This document shows positions 9,059-12,247 of a stretch of 12,247 nucleotides of DNA, piece by piece. The number at the start of each line of letters is the position of its first letter. Position 1 is the first letter of the stretch. The notes under the pieces are model-generated. The model saw only the letters and a program-made list of their open reading frames with translations, was not told where the DNA came from and ran no database searches. The stretch is from Conidiobolus incongruus B7586 (Eukaryota > Entomophthoromycota > Entomophthoromycetes > Entomophthorales > Conidiobolaceae), in assembly GCA_000697335.1 (NCBI GenBank), contig JNEM01013702.1, forward strand, positions 1 through 12,247, written 5' to 3'. A program made the translations under genes and the position numbers.

Positions 9059-9118
9059 GCATCCCAACATAACGTGAAATTCCAATATTTTCTATGATTT
9101 TAATACTATAGCAATTGC

Positions 9119-9124
9119 AATAAA
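9119..9124 (+). terminator. Poly(A) signal of the metacaspase-like gene
   Basis: AATAAA lies about 60 bp after the stop codon, before the spacer that leads to the next gene's TATA box. Confidence 0.4.
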
Positions 9125-9305
9125 ACTTAATACCATTCAAAATGTTTAATATTGAACCCAATTTTCAATTCAACTGGTAACAATGTTGAACTCCTAACAA
9201 ATTAAGTAGATCCCAAATAATTGAGATTTTCAAATTTCAATTAGATTGCACTCCTAGTATGTGATATTGTAAACAAATTACAACATTACAGATTAGATTG
9301 ATTAT

Positions 9306-9316
9306 TATATATAAAA
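9306..9316 (+). promoter_or_regulatory. TATA box of the small secreted-protein gene
   Basis: A TATATATAAAA-type element lies about 55-60 bp before the ATG at 9368, matching the arrangement of the two upstream genes. Confidence 0.45.
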
Positions 9317-9367
9317 ACTTCAATTGCCTTCTAGGTCGAATAACTCGTTACTTCAATTTTGCTTTCA

Positions 9368-9754
9368 ATGCTATTCAAATTACTAATCTTATTTTTTTTC
9401 AACCTACACACATCTTTAGCTTACGTCCGCCAAATGGATTCCAACTCGCGCGTGGTTAAAGATACACCTAACGGTAAAGAAGTTCTAATCGACCAATCGC
9501 GCAACATCATAATTATGAATGCTCCCGGCGAAGAAGAAATGGAAGAACGGTCTGTTCGCGTGGAAAATCCGGATATTTTGGATCTTATCCAACAGGATCC
9601 AGTGCTCAGTGGAAACCCTGTACAACCAAATGAGGTTCGAGACATTGCAGACATTACAGTTGAGCAAGACAGTAAAATTATCAAGAAAAACGACAATGAT
9701 GAGGTGAGGATTGCTAGAAGTGTTGAAGCTGTGGGAACCGTACCAGTTGCTTAA
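9368..9754 (+). CDS. Small acidic secreted protein of unknown family
   Basis: The 128-residue product begins at the first ATG; a TTG nine bases upstream is not a likely start in a eukaryote. Residues 1-18 (M-L-F-K-L-L-I-L-F-F-F-N-L-H-T-S-L-A) are a strong signal peptide with a good cleavage point before Y19. The mature part of about 110 residues has no cysteine and no membrane segment. It is acidic: about 22 Asp/Glu against 13 Lys/Arg, with an E-E-E-M-E-E cluster at 55-60. A V-L-I-D-Q-S-R-N-I-I-I-M-N stretch (39-51) looks beta-prone; the rest looks partly disordered. One dibasic site (K106-K107) could be cut by a Kex2-type protease. No family was recognised. G+C is well above the flanks, and the gene has its own TATA box and AATAAA signal, so it is probably real. 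A matrix, cell-surface or host-directed role would be a guess. Confidence 0.75.
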   Translation: MLFKLLILFFFNLHTSLAYVRQMDSNSRVVKDTPNGKEVLIDQSRNIIIMNAPGEEEMEERSVRVENPDILDLIQQDPVLSGNPVQPNEVRDIADITVEQDSKIIKKNDNDEVRIARSVEAVGTVPVA

Positions 9755-9787
9755 ATTACAATGAAATTAGAAAATTTATTTCTGGTT

Positions 9788-9793
9788 AATAAA
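9788..9793 (+). terminator. Poly(A) signal of the small secreted-protein gene
   Basis: AATAAA lies 33 bp after the stop codon. Confidence 0.4.
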
Positions 9794-10980
9794 ATACTAG
9801 TGGAAATATTTAAAAAGTGAAAAGTAACCCAAACAATTGATATATATATCTATTAATAAGGTTGTTTAACCTTCTTTGAAATAACTACTGATCAATATTG
9901 AGCAATTAACCTAAAAACTTACAAATTTAAATTGAAATAACCTCCCAAAAATAATTAGACTAATAATTGAAAAATAATATTCTCTTCTTAAAATACTTTC
10001 CAAAGCAATTATTAATTCATTATTTTCTCTTTCTTACTAGACTATCTATTATACAACTTGAAAACTTCCAAATTCTTAAACAAATAATCATCCAATCAAA
10101 ATATATACTTAATCAAATTTTCTAAAAGTTTAAAGATATAAAATCATAATTATTAGCAGCATAAATTTTAAATTTCAATTAATTCCAAATAATATAAAAT
10201 ATTGCAAACAAAATTTATTAGGTGTATTAAAATAGCTATTTTAATTGGATTTTAATAATATCAATAAATACTAAAATGAATAATTTATTGCTTCTATTAA
10301 TATAAATTTTAAAATTTATTTAAATTTATTGGATATATTAGCATATTCATAGTGTTATTCTAATTATAATTATTAAAATAATTCCAAATTAATTTTCTAT
10401 TCAAAGTAAAATCTTTATAACCAACTTAATAGTATATTATTTGATAGAATATTATTTCAAAAAATTTGGGTGCATATTAATATAATGTTAAATATATATA
10501 TGATAAAATATATAATCTTTTATATATCTTAGTTAAAATTATAAATATAAGAGGAAATAGACTTTTAGAGGTTAAACTAGGTATTACCAGCGATCAATAA
10601 GAGTCTATCAAAAAGTTACAAGAAATTAATAGGTTTTATTAAATAAGATGAAAATACCTTATTATAAATTGGATTCCATAAATAAAATAAATATTTTACA
10701 TTTATTACATTCTAATATTATTTATGAAAATTATGAGAAAACTTGGAGATAATATATTCTTGTTATTAAGATAATTAGATTATAGTTTTTAATTAATTTA
10801 AGACAATTTATATTTCTTTCTTATATTGACATTTATAAATAAAAATAGCTTACTAATGGAAAGTTACAAAATTAATATAATTATATAATAAATTATGGTT
10901 AATAAAATTTCTTATTTTAATATAATAATTATAGTTTTTAAATAATTAATATATATATATATATATATATATTCATTATT
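9794..10980. other. AT-rich spacer without a recognisable gene
   Basis: Nothing coding is visible. A patch at about 10545-10640 is less AT-biased and reads on the + strand as R-L-L-E-V-K-L-G-I-T-S-D-Q, then after one stop E-S-I-K-K-L-Q-E-I-N-R-F-Y. It may be a relic of a gene or transposon, but no family could be named. The spacer ends in a long dinucleotide run next to the second transposon copy. Confidence 0.55.
10949..10972. repeat. (AT)12 dinucleotide microsatellite
   Basis: An uninterrupted AT run of about 24 bases, close to the inner end of transposon copy 2. A shorter run of the same type lies inside that copy near 11781-11796. Confidence 0.85.
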
Positions 10981-10989
10981 ATTGCTTTA

Positions 10990-12140
10990 TATTTTAATTA
11001 ATAGGAATTTTTTATGATTAATAATAAATTAATAATTTGATATATAATATATAAAAATAAATATAAAATATAAATTTAATAGTTTCTTTTAATATTAATA
11101 ACTTTTTGCCATACTTTTGGTAAACTTTTAATACCTAAAAAATAGTTCTTTTTATTAAGGACTGAAATTTGATATTTTACAAATTAATTAAATTTTTTTA
11201 CAAAAATTTTCTTTCCTATAAGTTGGTTTTTTAATTATCTAAAGCAATCATAATCACATGACTTATTATCTAAGGAATATACTAGATATGGCAGTTATTT
11301 CAAGTTACTTTTAATTAGATAATTTTTTACAGCTATAGATTTATATATTTTAAAATTATTATACAGAATAATAGATTTTTTTAGAATATATTGACAATAT
11401 TAATTAAAAATACTTTACTCAAAAAAAGAAATATAAAGTATACTATTTATTGATTTTGCTTTAGAAACTAAATAAGAATAATATATAATATTATAATTTA
11501 CTATAATAATTAATATTTGCTTATTAATAGTATATTTATTTAATAAGATCTATAAAGGGGGTTGATTTAACTTAATCTAGAATTTTGATTTGTATTTAAA
11601 TAAAGAATTATATATAAAGATCTAAGATTCAATTATTGTTATTATTTACCATATAATCTTAAGTTTCTGATAATATTTTAGTATGTTTTATTAAATAATA
11701 GCTATTTTAGCTTTAAGCTTTAGTTAAATTATAAAATATTTATTTTGAATTTTTATTTATTAATTTAATTTTAAAGTTTAATATATATATATATATAGTA
11801 CTTATAAGAATAATATTAAAATATTTAGATAATTCTTAAATTAATATAAAAATATGTTTTTTTATATTTTTTTCTTTATCAATAATTAAAAAATTAATAG
11901 TTGAAGTTAGTTTTCTAGATTTTAACAGGTTTTATTTAATTTCTTTTTTCACTTTAAAATAATTTACCTAGCAATAATTTATTAACTTAAATAATTTTTT
12001 ATTATTAAAAGCTACTTGTAAATTTTGATTAAATTTAGAGGGTTTATGGTTAAGTTTTATGGATACCAAAATATAAGATTTTTGATAATCATTACTTAAT
12101 TTAAATATGATTAAATTAAATAACCAATTTTAAAAAAATA
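10990..12140 (-). mobile_element. Decayed Tc1/mariner-type DNA transposon, copy 2
   Basis: Read on the - strand, this copy gives clearer transposase pieces than copy 1. Toward lower coordinates there is L-Y-N-N-F-K-I-Y-K-S-I-A-V-K-N-Y-L-I-K-S (about 11370-11310), the H-D-N...H-K-S region with Asp as Asn. Then come L-P-Y-L-V-Y-S (about 11290), L-K-N-Q-L-I-G-K-K (about 11240-11210), and near 11130-11100 S-L-P-K-V-W-Q-K-V-I-N-I-K-R-N, the family's S-M-P-x-R-x-x-x-V-I-x-x-x-G ending. A 24-base stretch (11155-11178) is the exact reverse complement of 1107-1130 in copy 1, and the two align over about 1 kb. Many stops make it inactive. The left end is uncertain, and the right end may run beyond the window. 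Confidence 0.65.
11155..11178 (-). repeat. 24-base exact inverted match to transposon copy 1
   Basis: This stretch is the reverse complement of positions 1107-1130 without mismatch. It is the longest exact match I noticed between the two copies and fixes their relative orientation. It lies between the last catalytic region and the transposase C-terminus. Confidence 0.85.
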
Positions 12141-12247
12141 ATTTTTTGATTAAAAACATTATAATATATATTTATATAATGTTTAAAAATATATAATATC
12201 TTATTATTTCTATATATATTTATTTGTTTATAATTAATAAAATATTT

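Noticed and set aside
9421-9707. Overlapping frames on both strands at the small secreted-protein gene
   Set aside because: Only the frame starting at 9368 has a signal peptide, a TATA box and a following poly(A) signal. The others lie wholly inside it.

Overview
The window looks like an extremely AT-rich part of a eukaryotic, most likely fungal, genome. Four lines point that way: a protein with a fungal-type (type I) metacaspase fold, a secreted CAP-domain protein, decayed Tc1/mariner-type DNA transposons, and genes with TATA boxes about 55-85 bp before the ATG and AATAAA signals just after the stop. By eye the spacers hold roughly 10-18% G+C and almost no CpG, while the genes sit near 40-50%. 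This contrast suggests strong AT-biased mutation of everything not under selection. The phylum cannot be told from the sequence. No intron is needed to read any gene.

Layout. About 150-1260: a decayed Tc1-like transposon on the + strand. 1260-2960: AT-rich spacer with one slightly more balanced patch. 2966-3767: a decayed copy of a CAP gene. 3768-6164: 2.4 kb of AT-rich spacer with no recognisable gene. 6251-7318: an intact gene for a secreted CAP (SCP/YkwD-type) protein with nine 16-residue Pro/Glu-rich repeats. 7892-9058: an intact metacaspase-like gene whose catalytic cysteine motif has been rewritten, so it is a predicted pseudopeptidase. 9368-9754: a small acidic secreted protein of unknown family. 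9794-10980: AT-rich spacer. About 10990-12140: a second decayed Tc1-like copy on the - strand, related to the first.

The three intact genes and the CAP pseudogene all lie on the + strand, between two inverted copies of one transposon family. Two of the intact genes encode secreted proteins, and the third encodes a cytosolic caspase-fold protein that should not cleave peptides. Nothing shows that they act together; each has its own promoter and poly(A) signal. The setting, short secreted proteins in an AT-rich, transposon-bounded stretch, resembles fast-evolving compartments of other fungal genomes, but that is inference. The best candidate for new biology is the pseudo-metacaspase. Next are the repeat-bearing CAP protein with its diverged relic, and the orphan secreted protein.
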